This document shows positions 33,806 to 42,145 of a DNA stretch of 42,530 bases, in pieces. The notes under the pieces were generated by a model, which saw nothing but the letters and a program-made list of their open reading frames with translations, was not told the origin of the DNA and ran no database searches. Position 1 is the first letter of the stretch. Every line of letters begins with the position of its first letter. The position numbers and the translations under genes were made by a program. Source of the DNA: Bacteroidales bacterium (GTDB taxonomy: Bacteria > Bacteroidota > Bacteroidia > Bacteroidales > WCHB1-69); contig JAFZZT010000043.1 of NCBI GenBank assembly GCA_017615595.1, positions 1 to 42,530 on the forward strand, in the 5' to 3' direction.

Positions 33806-35923
33806 GTGGTGATAACAGGAACGGACATATTACAAACCCCCATAGAATATTTGAAGGGAGTGGGGCCGAAGAGAGCGGAGGTGCTGCGTAAAGAATTCAA
33901 CATCAGCAACTACCGTGACCTGTTGACCTATTATCCCTACCGTCATGTGGACAAGACGCACGTCTATAAGGTGCGCGACATTGTAGAGAACGGCGGGTAT
34001 ATCCAGTTGCGGGGCACCATCTCCAACGTACAAGTGGTGGGACAGCAGCGGGGCAAGCGACTGACGGCGGTCTTCCGAGATGACACCGGCACTTTGGAGC
34101 TGGTCTGGTTCAACGCCATCAAATGGGTGGAAGAGATGTTGCAGAAACGTCAGGAGTATATCATCTTTGGAAAGCCCACCCTCTTCAACGGCCATTGGAA
34201 CATGACGCATCCGGAGATGATAGACCCCACCGTCCAGACAGAGTCGGCGGTGCCGATGAACTTCATGCCGTTGTACAACACCTCTGACGCTGCCAAAAAG
34301 AAGACCTTGGACTCCAAGGCAGTCAGCAAGCTGGTGGCCAACCTGTTGCCCATCGTCAAGGATGTTATTCCGGAGACTTTGTCGGACCGGATGGTCAAAG
34401 AGTTGAAGCTGATGCCCTTGAAGGAGGCCTACTGCAACATTCACTATCCGGCTAGCAGCCAACATCTGGCGCGGGCCGCCCTGCGACTCAAATTCGACGA
34501 GCTCTTCTTCACCCAGATGAAGATGCTCTCATTGAAACTCATCAACACCCAGACCATCCAGGGGCATCTCTTCCCCACTGTCGGGAACTATTTCAACACT
34601 TTTTACAAGAAACACCTTCCTTTCGAGCTGACCAACGCCCAGAAGCGTGTCATCAAGGAGATCCGGGCCGATGTAGGCAGCGGGCATCAGATGAACCGTT
34701 TGCTGCAGGGTGATGTGGGCAGCGGAAAGACCATCATCGCACTCTTCATCATGCTGTTGGCCAAAGACAACCAGTTCCAGTCCTGTCTGATGGCACCCAC
34801 AGAGATTTTGGCCACCCAGCATTTTGAAAAGATCAGCAAGCAGGTGGCACCATTAGGTTTGCGCGTGGAGTTCCTCTCCGGAACCACCAAGAGCGCCAAG
34901 CGCCGACAGATTCTAGAAGGACTGCAAAACGGCGATGTGGACATCCTCATCGGCACCCATGCCTTAATAGAGGACAATGTGATTTTCAAGAACTTAGGCC
35001 TTGTCGTCATCGATGAGCAGCATCGTTTTGGCGTGGAGCAACGGGCCAAGCTGTGGAAAAAGAACACTACCCCGCCGCACATTCTGGTGATGACCGCCAC
35101 CCCCATTCCCAGAACGCTGGCCATGACGCTGTATGGCGACTTGGACATCTCGGTTATCGACGAGCTTCCTCAAGGACGTAAACCCATCATAACCAAGCAC
35201 ATATACGACAAGGACCGATTGGCTCTCTATGGTTTTTTGAAAAAGCAGATTGCGGCTGGACGACAGGTCTTCATCGTTTATCCGCTCATCAAAGAGTCGG
35301 AGAAGCTGGATTTACTGGACTTGATGGCCGGTTATGAGGCCATCCAGCGGGAATTTCCCGAACCCGAGTATGGCATCGGCGTGGTGCATGGCCGAATGAG
35401 TGCGGAAGACAAAGACTTTGAAATGCAGCGCTTTGCCAAGAACCAGTCGCAGATCTTGCTCAGCACCACCGTCATCGAGGTCGGCATTGACGTGCCCAAC
35501 GCCACCGTGATGGTCATCGAGAACGCAGAGCGCTTCGGCTTGTCGCAGTTGCACCAGCTGCGCGGGCGCGTGGGACGGGGCGGCAACCAGTCCTATTGCA
35601 TCCTGATGTCCAAATACGAGCTCAGCACAGAGGGGAAACAGCGTCTCAACGCCATGGTCAGCACCACAGACGGCTTCGAGATTGCCAACATCGACCTCAA
35701 GCTGCGCGGGCCCGGCGACATCCAAGGCACCCAACAGAGCGGCATGCTGGATTTCAAGATCGCAGACCTCAGCAAAGACGAACAGCTGGTCTCCTATACG
35801 CGCAAGCTGGCCATGCAGATCCTCGACAACGACCCGTCACTCTCCCAACCGGAGCATCAACGGATTGCCACCACCTTACGGGAACTGATGAAACGAGAGA
35901 AAAACTGGACGAGAATCAGTTAA
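33806..35923 (+). CDS. recG: ATP-dependent DNA helicase RecG
   Basis: This 705-residue branch-migration helicase rescues stalled forks and processes Holliday junctions. The N-terminal wedge/OB part (TPIEYLKGVGPKRAEVLRKEF and GGYIQLRGTISNVQVVGQQRGKRLTAVF) is followed by the helicase core. The core carries Walker A GDVGSGKTIIAL (about 302-313), the DEQH box in VIDEQHRFGVEQRAKL and a TAT motif. The second helicase domain has QILLSTTVIEVGIDVPNATVM and QLRGRVGRG; then comes the RecG-specific C-terminal FEIANIDLKLRGPGDIQGTQQSG. The start appears to be GTG 33806. It is divergent from the export operon and convergent with the U32 gene. Confidence 0.96.
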   Translation: MVITGTDILQTPIEYLKGVGPKRAEVLRKEFNISNYRDLLTYYPYRHVDKTHVYKVRDIVENGGYIQLRGTISNVQVVGQQRGKRLTAVFRDDTGTLELVWFNAIKWVEEMLQKRQEYIIFGKPTLFNGHWNMTHPEMIDPTVQTESAVPMNFMPLYNTSDAAKKKTLDSKAVSKLVANLLPIVKDVIPETLSDRMVKELKLMPLKEAYCNIHYPASSQHLARAALRLKFDELFFTQMKMLSLKLINTQTIQGHLFPTVGNYFNTFYKKHLPFELTNAQKRVIKEIRADVGSGHQMNRLLQGDVGSGKTIIALFIMLLAKDNQFQSCLMAPTEILATQHFEKISKQVAPLGLRVEFLSGTTKSAKRRQILEGLQNGDVDILIGTHALIEDNVIFKNLGLVVIDEQHRFGVEQRAKLWKKNTTPPHILVMTATPIPRTLAMTLYGDLDISVIDELPQGRKPIITKHIYDKDRLALYGFLKKQIAAGRQVFIVYPLIKESEKLDLLDLMAGYEAIQREFPEPEYGIGVVHGRMSAEDKDFEMQRFAKNQSQILLSTTVIEVGIDVPNATVMVIENAERFGLSQLHQLRGRVGRGGNQSYCILMSKYELSTEGKQRLNAMVSTTDGFEIANIDLKLRGPGDIQGTQQSGMLDFKIADLSKDEQLVSYTRKLAMQILDNDPSLSQPEHQRIATTLRELMKREKNWTRIS

Positions 35924-35928
35924 AGAGC

Positions 35929-37173
35929 TTAGAATTCGTCCATTACCGTCACCCACTTATACACTTGGTCGCCACGGCGCACCAGCTGTTGGACAGGAAC
36001 CGAGCAGAGTTCTCCTTGCGGCGCCTTTTCCACCGGCTTGAGATCAACGCGGATCTCCGGCACGGTATCCTCATACACCCCGGTGGTCGGGCCGATCACC
36101 AGCATCTCATCCCCAACAGCGAGTGCATCCTCCTCAATGGAGATTTCCGCCACGGAGATATTGCTGAAGAAGTTGGTCACCTTGCCGACATGCTGTTTGA
36201 CGCGCGTGGCCTGAGAGCCGTACCGCTCCGACCATTCGCCCATCTTGCGACCCAAGTAGTATCCATCCCAGAAATCGCGGTTATAGACACTCCGCAACCG
36301 CTTCGTCCAAGCCTCCACCTTTTCCCGGGTGTAGGTCTGGTCTTGTACAGCCTGAATAGCCTCTTGGTAGCATTGTGTCACAATCTTGACATATTCGGGA
36401 GAACGGCCGCGGCCTTCAATCTTGAAAATGGAGACTCCCGCCTTGATCATCTTGTCGATGAAACCAATGGTGCAGAGGTCTTTGGGTGACATGATATATT
36501 GGTTATCGACCAGCAATTCTATCTCATTGTCGTAGTCGGTGACATGATAGGCGCGGCGGCACGGCTGGATGCAGGCGCCGCGGTTGGCGGGGTAGTTGTA
36601 GTTGTCGAGGCTGAGGTAGCACTTGCCGGACACAGCCATACAGAGGGCGCCATGAACGAACATCTCCACCTGCACCAGCTCTCCTTTGGGTCCTTTAATC
36701 TGTTCTTCCTGAATAGTTTGGCAGATATCCGCCACCTGGCGCAAGTTGCACTCGCGACCCAACACCACCACATCGGCAAACTGGGCATAGTAGCGCACCG
36801 CCTCCACATTGGTGACGTTGCATTGGGTGGAGAGATGGATCTCCAGTCCGATCTGTCGGGCATATTGGATCACCGCCATATCGGACGCGATGATAGCGGT
36901 AACGCGTGCTACTTTGGCGGCATCGAGCAAGTCGTGGCACAGCTGAATCTCGTCGTTATAGACGATCGTGTTGACGGTCAGATAGGAGCGCACCTGGTGT
37001 TCGCGGCAGATGTCAGCAATCTGTTGCAGATCATCCAAGGTGAAGTTGGCGGCAGAACGGGAGCGCATATTGAGGGCGCCCACACCGAAATAGACGGCTT
37101 TGGCACCCGCTTGGATGGCGGCCATCAGCGACTCATACGAGCCAGCCGGAGCCATCAATTCAAGATTCCTCAT
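35929..37173 (-). CDS. Peptidase U32 family protein (TrhP/YegQ-like)
   Basis: This 414-residue protein has the U32 signature EMFVHGALCMAVSGKCYLS (about 165-183) and the N-terminal ELMAPAGSYESLMAAIQAGAKAVYFGVGALNMRSRS. In other bacteria, U32 proteins of this type hydroxylate wobble uridine-34 of some tRNAs; protease activity is doubtful for most. The C-terminal beta-barrel (about 320-414, VGKVTNFFSNISVAEISIEEDALAVGDEMLVIGPTTG) supports the tRNA-modifying branch. The start at 37173 lies just after the rluB-like stop. The longer frame is ruled out because it lies inside that gene. Confidence 0.9.
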   Translation of the reverse strand: MRNLELMAPAGSYESLMAAIQAGAKAVYFGVGALNMRSRSAANFTLDDLQQIADICREHQVRSYLTVNTIVYNDEIQLCHDLLDAAKVARVTAIIASDMAVIQYARQIGLEIHLSTQCNVTNVEAVRYYAQFADVVVLGRECNLRQVADICQTIQEEQIKGPKGELVQVEMFVHGALCMAVSGKCYLSLDNYNYPANRGACIQPCRRAYHVTDYDNEIELLVDNQYIMSPKDLCTIGFIDKMIKAGVSIFKIEGRGRSPEYVKIVTQCYQEAIQAVQDQTYTREKVEAWTKRLRSVYNRDFWDGYYLGRKMGEWSERYGSQATRVKQHVGKVTNFFSNISVAEISIEEDALAVGDEMLVIGPTTGVYEDTVPEIRVDLKPVEKAPQGELCSVPVQQLVRRGDQVYKWVTVMDEF

Positions 37174-37175
37174 GG

Positions 37176-38306
37176 TTATTTTTCCTCCTCTTTGGTCTTG
37201 GTAGAGATCATCTTCAAGAAAGAGACCTCCTTTTTGGTCAGGAAACGCCAATAACCGCGGCGCAAGTCCTTCTTGGTAAGGCCGGCAAAGACCACGCGGT
37301 CGAGTTTCACCACCTCATAACCCAAGGCATCAAACATACGGCGGATGATGCGGTTCTTGCCAGAATGGATAGTGACGCCGACCACATTCTTGGACTCAGC
37401 ATCTTCCACATACTGAACATCATCGGGCACAATGACGCCATCGCTCAATTCCACGCCGTTGCGGATCGTCTCCATATCGACTGGGGCGAACGGCTTGTCA
37501 AGTTCCACCATATAGACCTTTTCGATCTGGGAGCTGGGGTGGGTCAGTTTCTTGGTCAGGTCGCCATCATTGGTGAAGAGTAGGAGGCCTGTCGTGTCGC
37601 GGTCGAGGCGTCCGACAGGGTAGATACGCTCGTCACAGGCATCGCGCACCAGCTCCATCACGTTGGCGCGGTCACGCTCGTCGTCCGTGGTGGTGATATA
37701 GTCTTTGGGTTTGTTCAAGAGCACATAGACGGGTTTCTCGCGTTGGAGCACCTTGTCGCCATAGCGCACCTCATCGGTGGGCATCACCTTGTGGCCCATC
37801 TCGGTGACCACCTCGCCGTTGACGGTGATGGCACCGGAGGCGATGAGGACATCCGCTTCGCGGCGGGAGCAGATGCCAGCATTGGCGATGTATTTGTTGA
37901 GACGGATGGGGCCGTGTTGTTCCTCATATTCCAGCGTCAGGATCTGCGGTTTGCGCGGTTTCTGACGACCTTCCTGCTTGCGACGCTCCACAATCTCGGT
38001 CAAAATGGAAGATTCGGCCGTCACATCGCGGCGGCGCGGACGGTTGTCATCTTTCTTGGAAAAACGGCCGCGACTGTCACGGTTCCGCTCCACTCCTTTG
38101 AAGGAACGCTTGCCGCTGTATCCTCTACCCTCTTCGTCATCGCTTCTGAAACGACGTTTGTTACCTCCCGGACGACCATCTCTGGATGAAAAAGAACGTT
38201 TCCCGGAACGATTATTGTCCCTGCGGGGGCGATCCGTATTACGGGATCTGCCTCTCTCCTCATGTCTTTCATCCTCAAAATCTTCAGTATTAAATTTTCT
38301 TTCCAT
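37176..38306 (-). CDS. RluB/RsuA-family pseudouridine synthase with basic N-terminal extension
   Basis: This 376-residue rRNA-modifying enzyme isomerises a uridine, most likely in 23S rRNA (RluB-like). The catalytic Asp is in VGRLDRDTTGLLLFTNDG. An S4 RNA-binding domain precedes it (RLNKYIANAGICSRREADVLIASGAITVNGE, about 140-170). The first 130 residues are low-complexity, rich in Arg, Gly, Asp, Lys and Ser (RGRSRNTDRPRRDNNRSGKR and similar), an unstructured basic tail of the kind common in Bacteroidetes RluB proteins that likely helps RNA binding. Start 38306 is preferred because the promoter box at 38327-38334 excludes 38348. The U32 gene follows within three bases. Confidence 0.93.
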   Translation of the reverse strand: MERKFNTEDFEDERHEERGRSRNTDRPRRDNNRSGKRSFSSRDGRPGGNKRRFRSDDEEGRGYSGKRSFKGVERNRDSRGRFSKKDDNRPRRRDVTAESSILTEIVERRKQEGRQKPRKPQILTLEYEEQHGPIRLNKYIANAGICSRREADVLIASGAITVNGEVVTEMGHKVMPTDEVRYGDKVLQREKPVYVLLNKPKDYITTTDDERDRANVMELVRDACDERIYPVGRLDRDTTGLLLFTNDGDLTKKLTHPSSQIEKVYMVELDKPFAPVDMETIRNGVELSDGVIVPDDVQYVEDAESKNVVGVTIHSGKNRIIRRMFDALGYEVVKLDRVVFAGLTKKDLRRGYWRFLTKKEVSFLKMISTKTKEEEK

Positions 38307-38326
38307 CAAGTATAATTTTAGCGCGG

Positions 38327-38334
38327 CAAAAATA
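38327..38334 (-). promoter_or_regulatory. -7 promoter box for the rluB-like gene and U32 gene
   Basis: The minus strand reads TATTTTTG then C, 21 bases before ATG 38306. Confidence 0.7.
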
Positions 38335-38419
38335 GCAAATTCTCGCATATAAAGGAGTTGAAAAGATAACGGCAGATTTTGAAATGCAGAAGTCCGGACC
38401 TACCATCCTGTATTTTTAC

Positions 38420-38427
38420 TATTTTTG
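38420..38427 (+). promoter_or_regulatory. -7 promoter box for the first paralogous outer-membrane gene
   Basis: TATTTTTG then C, 93 bases before ATG 38521, so the transcript has a fairly long leader. Confidence 0.6.
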
Positions 38428-38520
38428 CTTTTTGAAACTCATCATTCAACAATCATCGAGCATACTTACCAACTACAAAAAGACTATCACGAAACATTCA
38501 ACACAACATTTTGGAAATCA

Positions 38521-39048
38521 ATGAAAAAGAACACTCTCATCACGCTCCTCATCGTGCTTGCTGCTGGCTTTATGATGCAGACAAACGCCCAGGCACCCTA
38601 TAAACATGGCTTCGGCGTGACGCTCGGCACCACGCAGGCGCTGTCGTACAAGACCTTTCCCTGCAACCATTTCGCCATCCAATTCGATGTAGGCACCAAA
38701 TATTGTTACGTCTATGGTTCCCATCTTTGGTCTGTGGAGCTCGCGCCGAACTTCATGTACGAGGGCCGGCTCTCTGGCGACCTGTTCGGGTTTGTGGGCG
38801 CGGGCGGCAGCATCGGCTACACCTGGAACAACTATTTCGGGTACTTCAACGAATATGGGCAGCAATGGAGCCGCCACAACGCCAAGGGCGGCTTAAACGG
38901 CATTTTCGGACTCGAATACCTCATCGACAGTTACCTTGCCCTCCAATTCGATTTCCGTCCCGGCTACCGCTGCATCTTCAACTTTGACGGGCTTACCGAC
39001 CACACTTTCGACTGGGGCTTGAACTTCGGAGTGCGATACACCTTCTGA
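38521..39048 (+). CDS. Outer-membrane beta-barrel protein, paralogue 1
   Basis: This 175-residue secreted barrel has a signal peptide ending near NAQA (residue 23). Strands then run to the terminal FGVRYTF, which ends in Phe. It shares APYK(H/N)G(F/I)GVT(L/V)G, the QALS(Y/F)KTF block, L(A/N)PNFM(Y/F)EGRL, GIFGLEY and LDFRPGY-like blocks with the next gene, so the two are tandem duplicates that have diverged. The role is unknown; small barrels of this kind are often annotated only as outer-membrane proteins. Start 38521 is the ATG after the promoter leader; the frame extending to 38425 begins in the promoter box. Confidence 0.85.
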   Translation: MKKNTLITLLIVLAAGFMMQTNAQAPYKHGFGVTLGTTQALSYKTFPCNHFAIQFDVGTKYCYVYGSHLWSVELAPNFMYEGRLSGDLFGFVGAGGSIGYTWNNYFGYFNEYGQQWSRHNAKGGLNGIFGLEYLIDSYLALQFDFRPGYRCIFNFDGLTDHTFDWGLNFGVRYTF

Positions 39049-39095
39049 GAGTGAACAAAAGCGGCACCTGTTTTCATCACATTCAGAATATTATG

Positions 39096-39103
39096 TACTT
39101 TTG
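39096..39103 (+). promoter_or_regulatory. -7 promoter box for the second paralogous outer-membrane gene
   Basis: TACTTTTG then C, 43 bases before ATG 39147. Each paralogue thus appears to have its own promoter. Confidence 0.65.
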
Positions 39104-39146
39104 CCGTCTGAAACTGATTTAAGCAACCTATATCATAAATACCATT

Positions 39147-39692
39147 ATGAAAAAGCACACCATTATCTTATTTTTCGCTTTGATCATGTGCACCTTGTTT
39201 CACGCCAACGCGCAAGCCCCGTACAAAAACGGTATCGGCGTGACTGTCGGCAACATGCAGGCATTGTCCTTCAAGACCTTTGGCGGCAACCACTTCGCCT
39301 TCCAGGTGGATCTGGGCACCAAATACATCACGACAGACGGGCGTTTCAAAGGCTTTGAGCTCTCCGGAGTAGATTTCTGGACTCTGGAGCTTAATCCCAA
39401 TTTCATGTTCGAAGGCCGTTTAGCAGGCAACCTGTATGGCTTGATCGGCGTGGGTGCCAGCATTGGTTATAGCTGGAGCACCATCAACTGGCAAGGATTT
39501 ATTTGGTCGCACAGCCGAAACGATTTTGGCAAATGCGGCGCCAACGGGATCTTTGGCTTGGAGTACAAATTCAACGCGCCCGTGGCTTTGCAACTGGATT
39601 TCCGTCCAGGCTATGGCTGTCTCTTCGCAGAAAATTTCGATGCACACTACTTCGATTGGAGTGCCAACCTGGGCATCCACTACACCTTCTAA
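39147..39692 (+). CDS. Outer-membrane beta-barrel protein, paralogue 2
   Basis: This is a 181-residue barrel with a signal peptide (MKKHTIILFFALIMCTLFHANAQ) and terminal GIHYTF. Clearly homologous to the preceding gene along the full length, it has an extra loop around residues 60-80 (RFKGFELSGVDF) and lacks the WNNYFGYFNEYG loop of paralogue 1. Differences concentrate in such loops, as expected for surface-exposed parts under diversifying pressure (inference). Function is unknown. It ends convergent with bcp; a mismatched hairpin at 39713-39740 lies in the gap. Confidence 0.85.
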   Translation: MKKHTIILFFALIMCTLFHANAQAPYKNGIGVTVGNMQALSFKTFGGNHFAFQVDLGTKYITTDGRFKGFELSGVDFWTLELNPNFMFEGRLAGNLYGLIGVGASIGYSWSTINWQGFIWSHSRNDFGKCGANGIFGLEYKFNAPVALQLDFRPGYGCLFAENFDAHYFDWSANLGIHYTF

Positions 39693-39763
39693 CAGGTTAT
39701 CCATTTGAATTTGTGGAAACGCCATGCATGACGTCTCCACGAACCCCGTAATGGCAACAATTC

Positions 39764-40210
39764 CTATTTCAGCAATTGTGCCGAATGGTTTTTGGTGTCC
39801 ACTTTGCCGATGGCATCAACGATAACGCCTTGCTCGTCAATGACGTAGGTAGTTCGGAGGGTGCCTTCGGTCACTTTGCCGTACATCTTCTTTTCGCCCC
39901 AGGCCTCGTAGGCCTTCAGGATGGTGAGGTCGGTGTCAGCGATGAGATGGAAGGGAAGTTCGTATTTGGCGATGAACTTTTGGTGCGAGGCGGCGGAGTC
40001 GCGGCTCACGCCCAACACCTCATAGCCCAAAGCGAGAAAACGCTGGTAGTTGTCGCGCAGGTCGCAGGCCTCGGCGGTGCAGCCCGGCGTGCTGTCCTTA
40101 GGATAGAAGTAAAGGACGAGCTTCTTCCCGACGAAGTCGCTCAATTTCACGGCTTTCCCGTTTTCGTCAACGCCCTCAAAATAAGGGGCTTTCGTTCCTA
40201 TTTGTAGCAT
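39764..40210 (-). CDS. bcp: Thioredoxin-dependent thiol peroxidase (Bcp/PrxQ)
   Basis: This 148-residue cytosolic peroxiredoxin reduces H2O2 and organic peroxides. The peroxidatic Cys is in YPKDSTPGCTAEACDLRD (Cys43, with the resolving Cys48 five residues later, as in alpha-type BCP). GYEVLGVSRDSAASHQKFIAKYELPFHLIAD is typical of the family. The start is ATG 40210; the frame reaching 40255 is excluded by the promoter box at 40232-40239. The gene is monocistronic. Confidence 0.95.
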   Translation of the reverse strand: MLQIGTKAPYFEGVDENGKAVKLSDFVGKKLVLYFYPKDSTPGCTAEACDLRDNYQRFLALGYEVLGVSRDSAASHQKFIAKYELPFHLIADTDLTILKAYEAWGEKKMYGKVTEGTLRTTYVIDEQGVIVDAIGKVDTKNHSAQLLK

Positions 40211-40231
40211 TTTTTCAAATTTATTCTGCCG

Positions 40232-40239
40232 CAAAAATA
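40232..40239 (-). promoter_or_regulatory. -7 promoter box for bcp
   Basis: The minus strand reads TATTTTTG then C, 22 bases upstream of ATG 40210. Confidence 0.7.
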
Positions 40240-40302
40240 GAAAAAACAGAAGCACGCTGCAACCTTTTGCCTTTTTTGTATCCTTTTATCATACAAAGAT
40301 AT

Positions 40303-40310
40303 TATCTTTG
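40303..40310 (+). promoter_or_regulatory. -7 promoter box for the membrane protein at 40412
   Basis: TATCTTTG then C. It lies 36 bases before ATG 40346 and 102 bases before ATG 40412. The usual spacing in this window favours 40346 as the original start. Confidence 0.65.
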
Positions 40311-40411
40311 CCGCGTCGTTGTTTTTATTTCAAAATAGCATTCTCATGAACCTCACTACCGAAAAATCTTTATATTAACGACACTTTCTGCTCGGAATCA
40401 TCGTCTATTGG

Positions 40412-41212
40412 ATGTTCGAAGTCGTTTGGTCGGCTTTTACCCCGTTTTTCGTTGCACTGGAAGCTCTGCTGAACCCGATTGCGGTGGTCGTCGGGAAATC
40501 CATATTGTGTCTGCTGGTCTTTTACCTGTTGTTCCGAAAACCGAAAATGCTCGATGTCAAATGGGGACATATTGTGGTTGTGATCGGTTTTCTTGTTTTG
40601 ATGCATGTGGTGGATTATTTTCTGATGGATCGCTTCTTTGACCTCCACTCTCTCGCTGACAATCAGATGGATAGAGACATCCCCAACTATCTGATGAGAA
40701 ATGTGCGCCAATGGACAAATCTAGTTGCATCGTTGTTGATGATCGGTTTTGTCTGGTGGCGTTACAATTCGGAGGAGACTGATTCTGACACGGAAACATC
40801 CGCTGTTGAATCGCAAAGCTTTTACGGGGGTATGCTATTCTCCATTACTTTTGGATACATACTCTCTTTGATCAACCAAATTGGTGGCTTTTGCTGTGTA
40901 TATGTCCCTCATCCGGTTTTGGAGGAGGTGATTACCTGTTTGCTGCTAGTTCTCTTTACGATTGGAGCCATCTACCTGCTTGTGAAGAAACGCCTTGTGG
41001 TCCTTCCTATTGTAGCGATCTTAATCATCGTGCTCGCACACTTTTTTTCCACCCATTATTTGTCTAACATCTTACAAGAACATTTTGACCCCAACCTTGC
41101 CGCTTATGGGCAGATGTTCTTTTTCGCCCCTGTCTTCAAGATTTGCGACTGGGCTTTTTTCCTCGCGGCCTTTGTTTTATACCGAAAAGAGATAAAACAA
41201 CCTGCCATGTAA
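40412..41212 (+). CDS. Multi-pass membrane protein of unknown function, probably 5'-truncated by a stop codon
   Basis: This 266-residue protein has about seven hydrophobic segments (for example AVVVGKSILCLLVFYLLF, HIVVVIGFLVLMHVVDYF, LVASLLMIGFVWW, ITFGYILSLINQIGGFCCVYV). I recognise no family. The frame continues upstream without break in character: reading back from Met at 40412 gives RHFLLGIIVYW, a hydrophobic run completing the first membrane helix, until TAA at 40376-40378. Ten codons before that stop, in the same frame, is ATG 40346 (MNLTTEKSLY), which lies at the usual distance from the promoter box. The gene therefore probably began at 40346 and lost residue 11 to a nonsense change. 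Base composition is lower in GC than its neighbours. Translation from 40412 would lack part of the first helix. Confidence 0.7.
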   Translation: MFEVVWSAFTPFFVALEALLNPIAVVVGKSILCLLVFYLLFRKPKMLDVKWGHIVVVIGFLVLMHVVDYFLMDRFFDLHSLADNQMDRDIPNYLMRNVRQWTNLVASLLMIGFVWWRYNSEETDSDTETSAVESQSFYGGMLFSITFGYILSLINQIGGFCCVYVPHPVLEEVITCLLLVLFTIGAIYLLVKKRLVVLPIVAILIIVLAHFFSTHYLSNILQEHFDPNLAAYGQMFFFAPVFKICDWAFFLAAFVLYRKEIKQPAM

Positions 41213-41259
41213 AAACGGGGCTCTATACGTATTAATATCTATACGCATAATAGTTGTTT

Positions 41260-41976
41260 TTAATAGGATCCCAATAGAAACTTCGCCACAACGTCCCCCT
41301 GTGGTTGCATCTCCTCTAAGGTCTTCAACGCCCTCTGCTTTACCGCATCATCTTCATTCTCAGAGTGGTTGAGGATGAGGTGGCGTTCGTAGTCCACGGG
41401 GAATTCGGGGTGCCCTTGGAAGGTGAGGATGTGATGGCCTATGCGGAAGCCCTCGTAACGGCAGAAGTCGCTGGTGGCGAGAGGTGTAGCGCCTTCCGGT
41501 AGCTGCATCACCTGGTCGTGGTGGTTGACGATAAGGCGCAGACGGCCGTCGGGAAGATATGTGCGCAGTTCTTCGTCCAGGATTTGCGATTCGCGGATGC
41601 CCACGCCCCAGCCGCCGGCATAGCGCTCCACACGTCCGCCCAACGCCTGCGCGATGAGCTGGTGCCCGAAACATATGCCCACCAACGGGACTTTCTGCAA
41701 TGCGGCATTCCGAATCCACTCCTGCAGCGCCTGAATCCATGGCAGGTCGTCGTAGGCAGCGTTGTTGGAACCCGGGATGAGGTAGAGCGTGTCGGACTCA
41801 AACTGCTCGGGCAATTCGCCGTCCATCACACGGTAGATGTCGAAGGAGAGGTCAGGATTGACCGAACGGAACAGATTATAGAACATGGATTCGTGACTCG
41901 GGATGCTCTCAGGAAGCAGTCCGGGATACGTATCGCAAAGCAGAATATTGATTTTTCGAATTGCCTTTGGGGTCAT
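41260..41976 (-). CDS. Class I glutamine amidotransferase-like protein
   Basis: This 238-residue protein has the class I glutaminase fold of GMP-synthase type. The nucleophile Cys is in VGICFGHQLIAQALGG (about 98-113) and the catalytic His-Glu is in QGHPEFP (about 187-193). No synthase domain is fused, so it is a free-standing amidotransferase-like protein; in other bacteria such proteins hydrolyse gamma-glutamyl compounds or act on unknown substrates. It is cytosolic and monocistronic, with its promoter box at 42003-42010, and convergent with the membrane gene. Confidence 0.9.
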   Translation of the reverse strand: MTPKAIRKINILLCDTYPGLLPESIPSHESMFYNLFRSVNPDLSFDIYRVMDGELPEQFESDTLYLIPGSNNAAYDDLPWIQALQEWIRNAALQKVPLVGICFGHQLIAQALGGRVERYAGGWGVGIRESQILDEELRTYLPDGRLRLIVNHHDQVMQLPEGATPLATSDFCRYEGFRIGHHILTFQGHPEFPVDYERHLILNHSENEDDAVKQRALKTLEEMQPQGDVVAKFLLGSY

Positions 41977-42002
41977 CGCACTTTATTTTGAATTTCAGGC
42001 GG

Positions 42003-42010
42003 CAAAGATA
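42003..42010 (-). promoter_or_regulatory. -7 promoter box for the amidotransferase-like gene
   Basis: The minus strand reads TATCTTTG then C, 27 bases before the start codon at 41976. Confidence 0.7.
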
Positions 42011-42059
42011 CCGATGTTTTTATTAATGTCCGATCGTTTTTTTTGTTCAATATTTTTTA

Positions 42060-42067
42060 TATCTTTG
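42060..42067 (+). promoter_or_regulatory. -7 promoter box for the ORF6N gene
   Basis: TATCTTTG then C; initiation near 42074 gives a leader of about 72 bases containing a near-palindrome (42108-42122). Confidence 0.65.
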
Positions 42068-42102
42068 CAAAGTAAAAATAAAAAAATAGAAAAGAATAAA
42101 AT

Positions 42103-42132
42103 ATGTCATCACAGATTGTGATCGCATACTAA
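42103..42132 (+). other. Nine-codon upstream reading frame containing a near-palindrome
   Basis: ATG TCA TCA CAG ATT GTG ATC GCA TAC TAA encodes MSSQIVIAY. The core SQIVI is repeated in the downstream ORF6N protein (MISQIVISS). At DNA level ATCACA (42108-42113) and TGTGAT (42117-42122) are inverted around GAT. It may be a leader peptide, a fragment of an older gene copy, or simply a protein-binding site that happens to read as a frame. Confidence 0.5.
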
Positions 42133-42145
42133 AAACCAACAACTT

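Noticed and set aside
39713-39740. Hairpin GTGGAAACG/CGTCTCCAC as a terminator after the second outer-membrane gene
   Set aside because: One mismatch, a ten-base loop and no T run on either side; too weak to call.
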